A model generated the notes under the pieces. The model had not been told where the DNA came from. It saw nothing but the letters and a program-made list of their open reading frames with translations, and made no database searches. This document shows, one piece after another, positions 1 to 5,873 of a stretch of 6,496 bases of DNA (positions are counted from its first letter, which is position 1; each line of letters begins with the position of its first letter). A program made the translations under genes and the position numbers. This DNA is from G026625185 sp035256645 (lineage in GTDB: Bacteria > Desulfobacterota > WTBG01 > JAGOGO01), in assembly GCA_035256645.1 (NCBI GenBank), contig DATEXU010000171.1:1-6496 (forward strand), given 5' to 3'.

Positions 1-1
1 A

Positions 2-577
2 AGAATTTCCGAACACAAAAATCTTTTTGGCGATCCGCCCATGGGTTGTGATCTTCAGTCAGGTCATGCTCAGGAGATATTCTCTGCATACGAGAAAAAG
101 TTGTTGGAACGTAATGTGATAGACTTTGATGATTTAATCCTCAAGCCACTCATACTGTTGCAGGAGTTTTCTGAGGTGAGAGAAGACTACCAAAACCGGT
201 TTAAGTATATTCTCGTGGATGAATACCAGGACCTCAATAACCCCCAGTACTTGTTTCTTAAAAAACTCTGCGGGCCGCAAACCAGCGCGTGGATTATCGG
301 TGATGCTGATCAGGCTATTTATGCTTTTCGGGGAGCTAATGTAGAATATTTTTTGAGGTTCCAGCAGGACAATCCCCAGGCCCGACGCATTTATTTAGAA
401 AGAAACTATCGCTCCACTGAACCGATCCTTGCCGGCGCTTTAGCAATGATAAAAAACAACACCAATCGGATTCCGCACAATCTCTTTTCTTCAAATCCAG
501 ACGGTTCGCCTATCTCTCTCTTTCACGCCCCTGACCACCGCGCTGAAGCCCGCTTTATAGTTAGAGAGATCGAATAA
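2..577 (+). CDS. UvrD/PcrA-type ATP-dependent DNA helicase, N-terminal part in window (5' truncated, ends at in-frame TAA)
   Basis: Superfamily 1A 3'-5' DNA helicase segment, acting in DNA repair or replication restart in the cytoplasm. The reading frame is open to the left edge, so the true start and the Walker A motif lie outside the window. Visible in order: the IDFDDLI segment; motif II DEYQD (bases 218-232, Walker B and catalytic glutamate); motif III GDADQAIYAFRGA (about 299-337); and motif IV LERNYRST (about 395-418), which opens domain 2A. The frame stops at TAA 575-577, but the same frame continues directly with LVGGT, a segment usual at this point in UvrD-like helicases. The stop therefore interrupts one ancestral gene rather than ending a real one. 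One C-to-T change from CAA (Gln) would create it. Family assignment is very secure; whether a functional helicase is made is uncertain. Confidence 0.9.
   Translation, partial: RISEHKNLFGDPPMGCDLQSGHAQEIFSAYEKKLLERNVIDFDDLILKPLILLQEFSEVREDYQNRFKYILVDEYQDLNNPQYLFLKKLCGPQTSAWIIGDADQAIYAFRGANVEYFLRFQQDNPQARRIYLERNYRSTEPILAGALAMIKNNTNRIPHNLFSSNPDGSPISLFHAPDHRAEARFIVREIE
575..577 (+). other. In-frame TAA interrupting the helicase gene
   Basis: The TAA lies between ...REIE and LVGGT in an otherwise uninterrupted helicase frame. No length change is needed to restore homology, so this is a single-codon nonsense event, not a frameshift. TAA is also used as the genuine stop of the transporter ATPase gene (5762-5764), which argues against general TAA recoding. 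Confidence 0.85.
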
Positions 578-595
578 CTGGTCGGAGGAACCCGG

Positions 596-1420
596 ATGGA
601 ATCTCATTGTGAAGAACCAGGGATGTTCGGATTCAGCGATATCGCTATCCTCTATCGCCTCCACCATCTATCCTTTCCTTTTTCGGAAGCGCTTCAGGAA
701 TCAGGCATCCCCTATCAGATTGTGGGAGGTCGTTCCAATAATGTTGATTCTATCTCCGGGTATTTAGTACCCTTTCTGAAAATGCTGCTTAATCCTCATG
801 ATGAGCTTTCTTTTCGGGCTATCGCGCCTCACATAGATAAACACTGTGATTCCCGCGCTATGTTCCTTTCACTTATTGACCGGTATCAGAGAGAAAGCAG
901 CTTCGTAAGCCTTGGGACGTTGATTAAAAATATTGTTCAGGAAATGAAGATAAAAGAAAAGGATAGGTCCGAATGGCTCACCCTCGTTGAAGCATTCCAG
1001 GATGGTAGGGCTGATCAGCAGCTCCCGCATTTCCTGGAATACATTTCGCTCTTAAAAGAAGGAGAGACGTATAACCCCAAAGCGGAAGCAGTCACACTCA
1101 TGACTGTTCACGCGGCCAAAGGGTTGGAATTCCCGGTGGTATTCATGGTGGGTCTGGAATCGGGGATTTTTCCCTGCACCGAATTTGGAGAAGAACCATC
1201 TGATCGAGAAGAGGAAAGACGGCTCTTTTATGTGGGCATGACCAGAGCTAAACAAAGGCTCTACCTTTCCTGTGCCAAAGAAAGGTTTCTTTTTGGCGAA
1301 AACCGCAAGCAACCGCCTTCACCCTTTATCTCGGAAATTCCTCAGGAAACGATCGAGAACATATCCGTTCGCAAAAAGCCGGCAAAACCAAAAGTCAAAC
1401 AGCGCACCCTGTTTTCTTGA
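596..1420 (+). CDS. UvrD/PcrA-type DNA helicase, C-terminal part (domain 2A/2B, downstream of in-frame stop)
   Basis: Continuation, in the same frame, of the helicase that begins before the window. Homology resumes at codon 578 (LVGGT), immediately after the TAA. Using ATG 596 gives 274 aa. Visible: the DIAILYRLHHLS segment (residues 15-26, the usual 'AVLYR' block after motif IV); a fairly short, variable 2B-like region (about 60-160); motif V TLMTVHAAKGLEF (167-179); and motif VI EEERRLFYVGMTRAK (205-219), which contains the arginine finger region. The tail ends KQRTLFS. GGAGGA at 584-589 lies 6 nt before ATG 596, so a separate C-terminal polypeptide could be translated by re-initiation. That GGAGGA also simply encodes the family's Gly-Gly, so the match may be coincidence. 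Alone, this half lacks the ATP-binding motifs I-III. It is followed after 43 bp by the cupin gene on the same strand. Confidence 0.88.
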   Translation: MESHCEEPGMFGFSDIAILYRLHHLSFPFSEALQESGIPYQIVGGRSNNVDSISGYLVPFLKMLLNPHDELSFRAIAPHIDKHCDSRAMFLSLIDRYQRESSFVSLGTLIKNIVQEMKIKEKDRSEWLTLVEAFQDGRADQQLPHFLEYISLLKEGETYNPKAEAVTLMTVHAAKGLEFPVVFMVGLESGIFPCTEFGEEPSDREEERRLFYVGMTRAKQRLYLSCAKERFLFGENRKQPPSPFISEIPQETIENISVRKKPAKPKVKQRTLFS

Positions 1421-1451
1421 AAAATAACGGAAAAACAAAAAATTAATCTTT

Positions 1452-1459
1452 AAAGGAAG
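1452..1459 (+). promoter_or_regulatory. Ribosome binding site of cupin gene
   Basis: AAAGGAAG lies 4 nt before the ATG at 1464 and fixes the start. The upstream 1421-1451 is A-rich with no clear promoter or terminator, so the cupin may be read from the helicase transcript. Confidence 0.6.
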
Positions 1460-1463
1460 AACA

Positions 1464-1802
1464 ATGATTATAAAAAACTATCAAGCGGTAAAAGCAGAGC
1501 CGGTTACTGATGCCGGTGCGGAGAAAGCGAACGTCAGATGGGTTATCGCCGGAAAAGACGGAGCGAAAAATTTTTTCATGCGGGTGTTCGAGATTGCGCC
1601 GGACGGTTATACCCCGTTACATCATCATCCCTGGGAACACGAAATGTTTGTCTGTGAGGGTAAAGGCTGTGTGGTTAAAGAAGGAAAAGAAGTTTCACTT
1701 ACTCAAGGATCAGTGGTTTTCATTCCCCCAAACGAAGAACACCAAATAAAAAATATGTCTCAGGAACTTTTTACGTTGATTTGCCTTATCCCCTCTCACT
1801 GA
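1464..1802 (+). CDS. Small single-domain cupin protein
   Basis: A 112-residue protein with one RmlC-type cupin beta-barrel, probably cytoplasmic because it has no signal peptide. Cupin motif 1 is G48...H53-H-H55-P-W-E-H59-E60 and supplies histidine and glutamate metal ligands. Cupin motif 2 runs G82-x5-P88-P-N-x2-H93-x3-N97 and matches the consensus G(X)5PXG(X)2H(X)3N except for Asn in place of the second Gly. Together these predict a single bound divalent metal. The HHHPWEHE signature is common in small stand-alone cupins of unknown substrate, so I assign no reaction. It has a good Shine-Dalgarno, is 43 bp downstream of the helicase, and is convergent with the methyltransferase: its TGA (1800-1802) directly abuts that gene's stop. 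The fold is secure; the function is unknown. Confidence 0.9.
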   Translation: MIIKNYQAVKAEPVTDAGAEKANVRWVIAGKDGAKNFFMRVFEIAPDGYTPLHHHPWEHEMFVCEGKGCVVKEGKEVSLTQGSVVFIPPNEEHQIKNMSQELFTLICLIPSH

Positions 1803-2474
1803 TCATTTTTCTATTTTCCCTGAGACCTCCCAGTGCCTGTCGCTGCACATTTTTACCTCTAAACCATGAAGGCCTGCTTGGGTAAGGCGCTCTCCTACTT
1901 CAGCGATAGTGAACGAAGCCTTAAGGGATTGAAAAAAGAGGTCCTTTAAAAGCTGTGGTTCGGTTCCCGAATATTTTTCAACAATATCCCAGGCAGCTTC
2001 TACGGTTGGTGGTCGTGAAAGGTCGCGGATAAGAACAATACCGCCAGGTTTACACACCCTTCGAATCTCTTCCCAAAAAGGACGCGGATTATGGAGGTGA
2101 TGGACAAGGCTATTGGAGATAACAACATCCAGGCTATTGGGGGGAGAACTTATCTTTTTTGCATCGCCTTGTACAAAATGAATTGTATTTTGCAATCCTT
2201 GTTCCCTTAACCGCTTTACCGCCAGGGCAATCATCGCTTGGGAGCCATCAACACCGATGAAAAAAAATTTGGGGGACATCGTATGGATGCGCATTAAAAT
2301 ATCCCCCGGTCCACAGCCACAATCAAGCAGGACACCGGAAGGCTGGGGAACCAGCTCTAATACCCGGTTGGCAAAAGCCTGGTTTACCTCAGAGAAGTCC
2401 GCCAAGTCATAAACTGTGGCCTCCTCTTCTGCTCCCATGATTTCCGGTTCCGGAATTCTTTCCATGCTCAGCAT
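1803..2474 (-). CDS. Class I SAM-dependent methyltransferase
   Basis: A 223-residue cytoplasmic methyltransferase of the Methyltransf_11/25 type. The Rossmann core is clear: motif I LLDCGCGPGD (residues 49-58) binds S-adenosylmethionine; the GVDGS acidic loop (74-78, D76) should contact the SAM ribose; GDA at 103-105 contacts adenine; DVVISNSLVHHL (116-127) follows; and CKPGGIVLIRDL (141-152) is the post-motif strand. The N-terminus ERIPEPEIM followed by VYDLADF resembles a subfamily starting MxRIPEPE, so translation may begin at the second Met (base 2465) rather than 2474. Neither start has a convincing Shine-Dalgarno. The methyl acceptor cannot be predicted. The gene is convergent with the cupin, with no bases between the two stop codons, and upstream it borders a palindromic repeat whose tail contains a possible -10. 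Confidence 0.9.
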   Translation of the reverse strand: MLSMERIPEPEIMGAEEEATVYDLADFSEVNQAFANRVLELVPQPSGVLLDCGCGPGDILMRIHTMSPKFFFIGVDGSQAMIALAVKRLREQGLQNTIHFVQGDAKKISSPPNSLDVVISNSLVHHLHNPRPFWEEIRRVCKPGGIVLIRDLSRPPTVEAAWDIVEKYSGTEPQLLKDLFFQSLKASFTIAEVGERLTQAGLHGLEVKMCSDRHWEVSGKIEK

Positions 2475-2491
2475 AAAGTGAATCGATTTTT

Positions 2492-2524
2492 TACCCCGCC
2501 GCAGGCGGACAGTATATTAAAAAA
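2492..2524. repeat. Degenerate copy of the TACCCCGCCGC palindromic repeat
   Basis: TACCCCGCCGC, then AGGCGGACAG, then TATATTAAAAAA. A short hairpin CCGCC-GCA-GGCGG remains, but the right arm has lost the GGGGT that would pair with ACCCC. The left arm and the AT-rich tail match the copies at 6091-6117 and 6266-6300. On the minus strand, AGTATA (2511-2516) reads TATACT, a possible -10 for the methyltransferase, though no good -35 is visible at 16-18 bp. Confidence 0.65.
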
Positions 2525-2601
2525 GGCTCTTCTCCAAGTTGAGTGAGTAAGAAAACGTTTTTTTTGGAGGAAACTATTTGCACTTAAAGGTAAAAACAGC
2601 C

Positions 2602-2656
2602 TGGTAAAGGTGATACTTTATGCCATTTTACAGGCATGAAAAAATACTCTTTACCA
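2602..2656. repeat. Nested imperfect palindrome / possible structured RNA
   Basis: The outer arms TGGTAAAG (2602-2609) and CTTTACCA (2649-2656) are perfectly complementary over 8 bp. Inside them TTTATGCC (2617-2624) pairs with GGCATGAA (2633-2640), with one G-T wobble and an 8-nt loop. The two stems are separated by an AT-rich internal loop. No coding sequence overlaps it. It could be a degenerate repeat element or a small RNA; nothing decides between them. Confidence 0.4.
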
Positions 2657-2733
2657 TATGTAATGCGTATTAGTGACCGTTGTTGGGAATTGACACCTTT
2701 TTAAGTTTACTAAGCTCTGTTTACCGTGTAGTG

Positions 2734-2825
2734 AATCCCCTCTGGAGGGGTGTCACGAAGTGACGGGGTGTGTGTCTATTATTGTAGAGAGGAACACACC
2801 CCTGACCCCTCTCAAGAGGGGAATT
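2734..2825. repeat. MITE-like palindromic element (CCCCTCT / GGGGTGTGT family)
   Basis: A compact inverted-repeat element made of nested hairpins. The left arm begins AATCCCCTCTGGAGGGG and the right arm ends CCCCTCTCAAGAGGGGAATT, so the ends are inverted copies of each other. Inside, GGGGTGTGT (2765-2773) pairs with ACACACCCC (2794-2802) around a 20-nt loop. The left half carries an extra hairpin GTCAC-GAA-GTGAC (2752-2764) that has no counterpart on the right. There is no transposase and no obvious target-site duplication. Similar ACACACCCCTGACCCCTCTC repeats are, from memory, common in environmental bacterial genomes. Confidence 0.7.
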
Positions 2826-2924
2826 AAGAAAACCCCTGAAAGCTACCCAATCGATAAGGAGAAAAACCAAGCTTATTATAGTAAAAGAATGATGTCAATG
2901 GATGAAAAAGAAACCATTTTTTTC

Positions 2925-2951
2925 TTGACCTTAATAGGAATTCGGCATAAT
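2925..2951 (+). promoter_or_regulatory. Candidate sigma-70-type promoter of the molybdate/tungstate transporter operon
   Basis: The -35 TTGACC (2925-2930; consensus TTGACA) is followed by CATAAT (2946-2951) at 15 bp spacing, or by TAATCT (2948-2953) at 17 bp. The upstream 2905-2924 is A/T-rich. The predicted start is near 2958, giving a leader of about 90 nt before the ATG at 3049. It is the best promoter-like sequence in the spacer, and its position directly before the operon supports it. Confidence 0.55.
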
Positions 2952-2955
2952 CTTT

Positions 2956-2978
2956 CGTTATGCAAATTTGCCATATCG
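2956..2978. promoter_or_regulatory. ModE-like inverted repeat at the predicted transcription start
   Basis: The half-sites CGTTAT (2956-2961) and ATATCG (2973-2978) are inverted copies with one mismatch (a perfect partner would be ATAACG), separated by 11 bp. The core GCAAATTTGC (2962-2971) is itself a perfect palindrome. The E. coli modA operator bound by the molybdate-responsive repressor ModE has, as I recall, CGTTAT and ATAACG half-sites 12 bp apart, also over the transcription start. The similarity is suggestive; the spacing is one base shorter, and no modE gene is in the window. Confidence 0.45.
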
Positions 2979-3034
2979 CTTTTTTTGGCAACTTTTACTC
3001 ATGAGAAAAAGGGCAGCGTTCATTTTTTGGTTTT

Positions 3035-3042
3035 AAAGGGAG
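3035..3042 (+). promoter_or_regulatory. Ribosome binding site of the substrate-binding protein gene
   Basis: AAAGGGAG ends 6 nt before ATG 3049 and supports that start, which also gives a proper signal peptide. Confidence 0.65.
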
Positions 3043-3048
3043 ACCGTT

Positions 3049-3891
3049 ATGACAAAAAAAATTACTAGGTTTTTTATGATATTTATTTTTTTCATCAGCC
3101 TGATAGCTTTACCATCAATCATCTTTGCGGAGACACTGACTGGTTTTATCGGCTCGGTCACCAAACCGGTGATGGGGAAAATTATCGCCTTGTACCAAGA
3201 AAAAACCGGTGTTGAAGTCATCGTTCAATATGGGGGATCAGGCGCACTTCTTTCGCAGATGAAACTTTCGCACATGGGCGATATTTATCTGGCCGGCTCT
3301 CCTGATTTTATGGAAAAAGCCAAAAAAGCAAAAATCGTTGATCCCGCTTCCATCAAAATTGTTGCCTATTTGATTCCCGCTATTAACGTCCAAAAAGGGA
3401 ACCCCAAAAAGATCCTCTCCCTTCGTGATTTGGCGCGGGAAGACGTACAGTTGGTCATTGCAAATCCCCCGACAGTATGAGTCGGCCTGTATGCGGTTGA
3501 GGTTTTTGAGACAAACAAGCTTACCGACCTCATTAAGCCACGCATTAAAAGTTACACCGAAAGCTGCGAAAAAACCGCTAACCTGATTGCCCTGGGTGGT
3601 GCGGATGCGGTCATGGGGTGGGAAGTTTTTGCCAGGTGGGAGCCGGACAAAATTGAGACTATTTTACTCAAACCCGAAGAAATACCCCGCATCTCTTATA
3701 TTGCCATTGCGGTATCCACCTTTGCCAAAAATAAAAAGCGGGCAGAAGATTTTGTTAATTTTGTCGTTTCTTCTGCAGGCAAGAAGGAGTTTAAAGAAAG
3801 CGGATACCTTACTGACGAGCAAGACGCGCGCCGATATGCTCCCCAGGCGGTTATTGGCGGCGAATATGTTCTGCCCCAGGGATGGAAATGA
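3049..3891 (+). CDS. modA: Molybdate/tungstate-type ABC transporter substrate-binding protein (ModA-like), with in-frame TGA at codon 144
   Basis: Periplasmic binding protein that should capture molybdate or tungstate and deliver it to the downstream permease. The full frame is 280 codons. Residues 1-27 form a signal peptide (KK/R, long hydrophobic core, cleavage after IFA) with no lipobox Cys. The mature part shows GS36 in FIGSVTKP and GGSGALLSQ (61-69, S64), matching the two serine positions that bind oxyanion in ModA, then GDIYLAGSPDFM (77-88). At codon 144 a TGA follows IANPPTV and the frame goes straight on with VGLYAVEVFE, which aligns with the E. coli ModA segment DPEHVPAGIYAKE. The C-terminal half (GGADAVMGWEVF, PRISYIAIAVS) is well preserved. 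Decoding TGA as selenocysteine would give a full-length protein; stopping there gives 143 residues lacking half the ligand site. The gene overlaps the permease gene. It is ModA-like overall; tungstate or another oxyanion remains possible. Confidence 0.82.
3478..3480 (+). other. In-frame TGA in the binding-protein gene (selenocysteine candidate or nonsense mutation)
   Basis: Codon 144 lies between PPTV and VGLYAVE, inside an uninterrupted frame. Relatives, as far as I recall, often have Cys here (a VCxG pattern), while E. coli ModA has Pro. TGC or TGT to TGA is a single change. TGA is a normal stop elsewhere in this window (1418-1420, 1800-1802, 3889-3891, 4677-4679), so general reassignment is excluded. 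Confidence 0.5.
3494..3526 (+). promoter_or_regulatory. Hairpin downstream of the TGA (weak bacterial SECIS candidate)
   Basis: CGGT (3494-3497) pairs with ACCG (3523-3526). After a 2-nt bulge (TG), AGGTTT (3500-3505) pairs with AAGCTT (3517-3522) with two G-U wobbles. The 11-nt apical loop (3506-3516) contains two guanines. The loop starts 25 nt after the TGA, within the usual distance for bacterial SECIS elements. The stem is modest and a competing pairing, GTCGG (3481-3485) with CCGAC (3524-3528), exists, so this is only a candidate. Confidence 0.25.
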
Positions 3892-4679
3892 AGACCCGGC
3901 GCTCCCTGTTTTCGGCGCTCATCACTCTGGCGTTGCTGCTGCTAATCGGATTTTATGTGATCCTGCTGGGGTATACCTATTGGCAGTACCACCCCACTGC
4001 CCTCTGGGAACTTATTGCCACCAGAGAAATTCGTCACGCCATCGGAGTGAGTGTCGTGTGCGCCACCATTGCCACTGCTATCGCGTTATTCATCGCCATT
4101 CCCGCCAGCTATGTCCTGTCACGCAAAAATTTTCCGGGGAAAATTTTTATCGATACGCTGTTGGATATTCCGGTGTTCGTCTCACCGGTTGCCATCGGCG
4201 CGCTTCTCCTGGTGTTTTTTACCAGCCCCCTCAGCAAGCATTTTCAAGAGAATTTCTTTCCCATTGTCTTTGCCGTTCCGGGAATTGTTATTGCCCAATT
4301 TACCGTCATAGCCGGCCTCGCAGCCCGCATGATGAAATCAACGTTTGATCAGATTCCTTCCCGTTATGAAGAGGTCGCTCGAACGTTGGGATGTTCGCCG
4401 GTCCAGGCGTTTCGAAATGTTACTTTGCCATTAGCAAAAAATGGGTTTCTTGCTGCGGCTGTCATTTCTTGGGCACGCGCCATCGGTGAGTTTGGCGCCA
4501 CGATAACCTTAGTAGGAGCTGCGGCCATGAAAACCGAAACCATTCCTACCGCTGTATATTTGAGCTTCGCTTCCGCGGACATTGACCGGGCTTTAACGAT
4601 GGTAGCCATCCTTATCCTTACCGCATTAAGTGGTTTATTCATTATCAGGTTTATTTCCGGCAAAGAGGTGCGGTTTTGA
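3888..4679 (+). CDS. modB: Molybdate/tungstate-type ABC transporter permease (ModB-like)
   Basis: Inner-membrane permease of the binding-protein-dependent transport family, 263 residues and about six hydrophobic segments (approximately 7-30, 52-75, 92-111, 125-147, 186-206, 236-255). The cytoplasmic EAA loop that docks on the ATPase is clear at 161-181 (EEVARTLG...VTLPL). RAIGEFGATITLVG (197-210) is typical of ModB/CysT-type oxyanion permeases. I prefer ATG 3888 because AGGG at 3878-3881 is 6 nt upstream and the start forms an ATGA overlap with the preceding stop. An in-frame ATG at 3882 would add two residues but has the AGGG directly against it. The gene is intact, although the preceding binding-protein gene carries a TGA. 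Its stop overlaps the TTG start of the ATPase gene. The operon order A-B-C supports molybdate/tungstate import. Confidence 0.9.
   Translation: MKTRRSLFSALITLALLLLIGFYVILLGYTYWQYHPTALWELIATREIRHAIGVSVVCATIATAIALFIAIPASYVLSRKNFPGKIFIDTLLDIPVFVSPVAIGALLLVFFTSPLSKHFQENFFPIVFAVPGIVIAQFTVIAGLAARMMKSTFDQIPSRYEEVARTLGCSPVQAFRNVTLPLAKNGFLAAAVISWARAIGEFGATITLVGAAAMKTETIPTAVYLSFASADIDRALTMVAILILTALSGLFIIRFISGKEVRF
4664..4670 (+). promoter_or_regulatory. Ribosome binding site deciding the TTG start of the ATPase gene
   Basis: AGAGGTG ends 5 nt before TTG 4676 and pairs well with the anti-Shine-Dalgarno. It supports use of the rare TTG start in the TTGA overlap with the permease stop. Confidence 0.65.
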
Positions 4680-5764
4680 TTACGTTAGAAAATCTTGAGG
4701 TCAAGCTTAAGGGGTTTCATCTAAAAAATATTAACCTCGAAGTAAGGGATGGTGAGTATTACATCCTCTTAGGCCCAAGCGGGGTGGGCAAGACGGTCAT
4801 TATAGAAACGATCGCAGGGCTTCACAAACAACGCAGCGGAAAAATCGTCATTGATGGTAAAGATGTTTCTTATTCTCCCCCAGAGATGCGGCAGATCGCT
4901 TTTGTTCCGCAAGATGTATCGCTTTTCCCCCACCTTACCGTTTTAGAAAATATCCTTTTTGGGATGAAGATCCGAAAAATAAATCAAAAGGTTTATAAGC
5001 CTCTTCTTGATGACCTGATCGAAGTTCTTCAGATTGATCATAGACTCGCTGTTTTCCCCCTTACCTTAAGCGGAGGAGAAAAACAAAGAGTCGCTTTAGC
5101 TCGCGCCCTGATAACAAAACCGAAAATTCTTCTCCTGGATGAACCCATGTCCGCTCTCGATCCTCCCATCCGGCGGCAGCTTCAAAAGGTACTCAAAGAG
5201 ATTTATATCCACTTTGGGGTGACCATCTTACAGGTTACCCATGATCAAGAAGAAGCCTTTATTCTCGGTGATATTATCTCGGTGATGATGGATGGCGCTG
5301 TTGTTCAAACAGGAAAAAGAAACCGGGTTTACTTTTTCCCGGAAACCAGGAAGATTGCCTTATTCACAGGAATGGAAAACCTCTTTGGGGGAGAAATTGT
5401 AGGATTAGACGAAAAACAAAAACAGATCGCTTTAAATCATAACGGAGTTGCGTTTAAAGCATTCTATGATCGAACGATACCAAAGCCCCCTCTCTTTTTT
5501 GGTTTCCGCGCCGAAGAAGTGATGATTATAAAAGACGATCGGCCCATACCAGAAGACATCGCTGATGAGAACCTTATTGTGGTGATTTTAAAAAAAGTAA
5601 TAGAAAAAGGTTCAAGCCATACCATGGAATTTGAGGAAGCTACTCGTCATCTTCCCATAATCGCTGAAGTTCCTAATTATGTTTATAGAAAGCTCAGGTA
5701 CACGATCGGACAAGAAATGAAAGTTTTTATCAGGAAAAAAAATATTTGTCTTATGGAAAACTAA
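4676..5764 (+). CDS. modC: Molybdate/tungstate-type ABC transporter ATP-binding protein (ModC/WtpC-like)
   Basis: ATPase subunit that drives oxyanion import through the preceding permease; 362 residues, cytoplasmic. The nucleotide-binding domain is complete: Walker A GPSGVGKT (33-40), Q-loop VPQD (Q79), signature LSGGEKQR (131-138), Walker B ILLLDEP (151-157, E156 catalytic), D-loop SALD (159-162) and the switch histidine H188 in THD. The C-terminal region (about 285-358) has the look of a TOBE regulatory domain, which in ModC/WtpC-type proteins can bind oxyanion. Translation starts at TTG 4676, overlapping the permease stop (TTGA), with a strong AGAGGTG upstream, so synthesis is probably coupled. 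No intrinsic terminator with a U-run is visible in the following 100 bp. CysA or another oxyanion ATPase is a less likely alternative, judged from the neighbours. Confidence 0.92.
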   Translation: MITLENLEVKLKGFHLKNINLEVRDGEYYILLGPSGVGKTVIIETIAGLHKQRSGKIVIDGKDVSYSPPEMRQIAFVPQDVSLFPHLTVLENILFGMKIRKINQKVYKPLLDDLIEVLQIDHRLAVFPLTLSGGEKQRVALARALITKPKILLLDEPMSALDPPIRRQLQKVLKEIYIHFGVTILQVTHDQEEAFILGDIISVMMDGAVVQTGKRNRVYFFPETRKIALFTGMENLFGGEIVGLDEKQKQIALNHNGVAFKAFYDRTIPKPPLFFGFRAEEVMIIKDDRPIPEDIADENLIVVILKKVIEKGSSHTMEFEEATRHLPIIAEVPNYVYRKLRYTIGQEMKVFIRKKNICLMEN

Positions 5765-5873
5765 CTATATTAAAAATCCTTCCTTCAGTGATATAATTAA
5801 AACTAAAGAAAGGTTATGGGATAAAGCTTCATTGTTTTTCTAACTATTACTCCGGCAATTAAACAGCACAATA
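5765..5873. other. AT-rich spacer after the transporter operon, no gene seen
   Basis: A TATAAT occurs at 5792-5797 but without a -35 at a suitable distance. There is no GC-rich stem with a T-run that would act as an intrinsic terminator. I see nothing else supported here. Confidence 0.4.

Noticed and set aside
2952..3048. Molybdenum cofactor riboswitch in the transporter leader
   Set aside because: The leader is only about 90 nt and A/T-rich, with no GC-rich multi-stem core. Only a small TTGCCA/TGGCAA hairpin (2968-2991) is visible.
2760..3068. Possible 102-residue protein on the plus strand
   Set aside because: Its first part is translated from the palindromic repeat, it crosses the promoter and operator region and runs into the binding-protein gene, and it has no ribosome binding site or recognisable domain.
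3478..3480. Genome-wide reassignment of TGA (for example to Gly or Trp)
   Set aside because: Four genes in the window end naturally at TGA just where their families end, so TGA is a working stop codon here.
3613..3891. Re-initiated separate protein from ATG 3613 after the TGA
   Set aside because: There is no ribosome binding site at this ATG, and the homology to the binding protein starts directly after the TGA, 44 codons earlier.
3587..4348. Long open frame of 253 codons overlapping the binding-protein and permease genes
   Set aside because: The translation is rich in Arg, Cys, His and Pro with no domain, and it is out of frame with two clear family members covering the same bases.
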